Shown one piece after another: positions 61,977 through 64,000 of a DNA stretch of 64,000 bases (position 1 is its first letter; each line of letters begins with the position of its first letter). Both the position numbers and the translations under genes were made by a program. The stretch is from Sweltsa coloradensis. Taxonomy: Eukaryota; Arthropoda; Insecta; Plecoptera; Chloroperlidae. The notes under the pieces are model-generated. The model was not told the DNA's origin. It saw only the letters and a list, made by a program, of their open reading frames with translations, and did not search any database. Location: contig JAMZAV010000104.1 of NCBI GenBank assembly GCA_024449915.1, positions 310,001 to 374,000 on the forward strand, given 5' to 3'.

Positions 61977-63234
61977 TTCGCCCAGCCCTATGGCCAATTA
62001 ATTTTTAATTTTCTTCTTGGATTTAATTAGCAGCCTCGCTGTTGGGCCTCGCTAATCTCCCTCGTTTGTGGTAGTAGACGGTAACCGGAAAAATAAAGAG
62101 TAATTTTTCCGCTTTTCTTAACCTTTTGCTGGGGGGCATAAAATTATGTTTTCATATTTTCGCACACTACTTCAATTAGTGAAATGTAAGAAAATTCCGT
62201 ATCTTGAATACGTTTGCCGCTATAATGCTTAATGTAGGCGTCCGTATGTCTCGCTTGCATCAAATGTGGTAAAAAGCTAAAAACTCTTCATCAGCACATT
62301 CTTTAGTCTTGTAAAATTGCGACAAGCGATTTTTCCCCCCAAGTCGAAATGAAGTTTTATCTTTGGATTCGTATCGGGATCGAGTGGCTGGATGGCCTCG
62401 GGGTAATGTTGACGGAGCGAAGATGCTCCACGGAGTTTAGTGTCCGAGTGGCGAGTGGAGTAGAGTCACGGGTTGTCCGGCGATAAAACTGCTACTGCTC
62501 CGAAGAGATTGCCCGGCCAGGGGTGAGGAAACTGTGACCAGAGTATGGTGTCTTTCTCAGTCAGTCTTCCGTAATGAGGGTTCGAGCTGTGACCACTCAG
62601 ACCCTTCTGTTCAATCCGGTTCCGGGTGTATGGTTGTAGAGTTGCATTTGGTACTCTTTTTACAACCGTAATTGCTTGTTGGTTTATAGAACGCAGCCTA
62701 ACTGAAAAAATTATGCGTCAGGCATGGGTACTTTTGAACATATCTATGTGGTGGAATAAGAGTAAATATTAATCGTATGGTAATAATAGGGATGTTTAAT
62801 ATAATATTAATTAACATTCCTTCCAGGGCGAGAACATTTTGTGGGGGCACACTCAGTTGACTACGAGTGGTGGCAACGGGTCTGGCAAGCCCAGCCTCCG
62901 GCGTTTTCGCGAGGCGAGATTTTTTAAATGGTTGCCTTGATAGGTGGCCAAAACACGTTGTCAGGTGATTTTAATTATGAATATAAGGTACATTTTGAAG
63001 CTATATTGCATTGAAGATTGTTACCTGACTAACGTCGAACAGTCTGCTTGGAGTGAAACTGACACAAAATATGGAATATTATCTAGAACGATGGCTAGAC
63101 TGTTCGCAAATTTACGTCTCTTCTGAATTTTTCTAAAATGTTAACTTAATAACCTTCGCTTTTGTTTGCAGCCGACTGCAATACAAATGCCTAAAATCAC
63201 TTCAACAAGGTTAAGTTAGAAAATGACACCTACT

Positions 63235-63312
63235 GGCTTGACCCCCATGGGGGTCAAGCCCACAATGGGGGGGGAATTTCCCCCCCCATCCCCCCCCGTT
63301 CCTACGCCCCTG
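63235..63312 (-). repeat. GC-palindromic transposon end
   Basis: A perfect 26-bp palindrome at 63235-63260 (GGCTTGACCCCCA and its complement) is followed by G8-AATTT-C8. The minus strand reads CAGGGGCGTAGGAACGGGGG, a motif style often found at the ends of invertebrate transposons. A relative on the plus strand lies at 35731-35790. Confidence 0.65.
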
Positions 63313-64000
63313 ATTCCTTCTAATATCAACGATACTGCTTACATTATTTTACACTTTACATACAGTATTTAGTTAAAACGAGTCCACGTGGGGGGCATTC
63401 ATCCCTTTCACTGTTGTTTTACGTTCTTCAAATCTAACATGGCCAAAAAACATCGCATCGTTTAATTTTAAGTGTATTCTACCTCCCTGCCTTCCGGTGA
63501 CTCAGATTTTGAAACCTACCTAACAAGTCACATGATAAATTGTTCCCCACTGATACTGAACGTCTGTACTTGCATTGCATGCAACTTATATAGTTAAAGG
63601 ATGGATCGTTTAAATTAATCTTTGTTTATAACCCAACTCCGTCTGTGCTCAGGCGAATCCATGGTTGATAACTCTTCTTGTCGGGTCATCATGGTATGAT
63701 CTTATTTATGTCCTCTATTACAATCTAGGGGGTTGTAAAGCAAGATACAGCTACAAGCCAAGGATAATACGTACACCATCGAACGGGTGGGAGAAACTGC
63801 CCGCGTACATCAACCTATATCTAGCTAGCTAGACCTGGGTTCGATTTTATTCGAATCACATCACACTCCTTATTTATCGCCTTCTGTAAGTTGTAGTAGC
63901 AATGGTGATGGTGACAAGCTATTATCGTGTAAGTCGTAACAAAATTAATAGTAAACTGGAGCTTTTATATTATGATGATCGACTATAAAATATGATTCAT

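Larger units (their letters stand above)
59274..64000 (+). other. osa: osa intron 2 (partial)
   Basis: It runs from donor GTGAGT to the window edge, with no further osa exon confirmed. It contains a C run at 59614-59631, a CpG-rich block at 61250-61345, a G12/C12 hairpin at 61941-61976 and a palindromic transposon end at 63235-63312. Acceptor-like sites at 62826 and 63171 were examined and not accepted as exons. The ARID domain lies beyond 64000. Confidence 0.7.

Noticed and set aside
62827..62935. Possible osa exon 3 after TTCCTTCCAG
   Set aside because: The three frames stop quickly or lack Osa-like Gln/Pro composition, and no good donor matches.
63172..63213. Possible micro-exon after TTTGTTTGCAG
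   Set aside because: The acceptor looks good, but the 40-bp peptide (PTAIQMPKITSTR) has no Osa character, and the donor GTTAAG is weak.

Overview
This window is nuclear DNA of an animal, almost certainly an arthropod and probably an insect. It contains spliced exons with GT/AG borders, very long non-coding stretches, microsatellites, tRNA-derived SINE fragments and DNA-transposon remnants. No bacterial or viral gene is visible. The arthropod call rests on two proteins that read much more like their fly homologues than their vertebrate ones, and on a SINE body of a type I associate with insects. The order of insect is not resolved.

Layout. (1) Positions 760-1551, minus strand: the first three coding exons of jagunal (jagn), an ER membrane protein. 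The last exon lies beyond the left edge. (2) Positions 1552-2844: the region between two divergent start codons, with an upstream ORF that stops one base before the second gene's ATG. (3) Positions 2845-3756, plus strand: coding exon 1 (304 codons) of osa/ARID1, the ARID-bearing signature subunit of the BAP/BAF SWI/SNF remodeller. (4) Positions 3757-58972: one intron of about 55 kb with no recognisable gene. (5) Positions 58973-59273: osa coding exon 2, rich in Gln and Pro. Its conserved motifs fall in different reading frames, which suggests small indels in the assembly. (6) Positions 59274-64000: the start of osa intron 2; the ARID domain and the rest of the gene lie to the right.

The intron is the accessory part. 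It holds a CACTA-ended element with long terminal inverted repeats (24891-25414), a TA-flanked element of about 1.5 kb that carries many copies of a 15-bp motif (4800-6328), two CAGGGTG-ended elements, and about twenty islands with a Pol III B-box from decayed tRNA-SINEs. It also has a cluster of the palindrome TAGGCCTA at 4080-9040, several hairpins and direct repeats, and CpG-rich patches that could be enhancers or alternative promoters. I found no CRISPR array, rRNA gene or clearly intact tRNA gene. The open frames inside the intron look like chance frames. The most useful leads are the two transposon families, the frame break in osa exon 2, and the shared jagn-osa 5' region.
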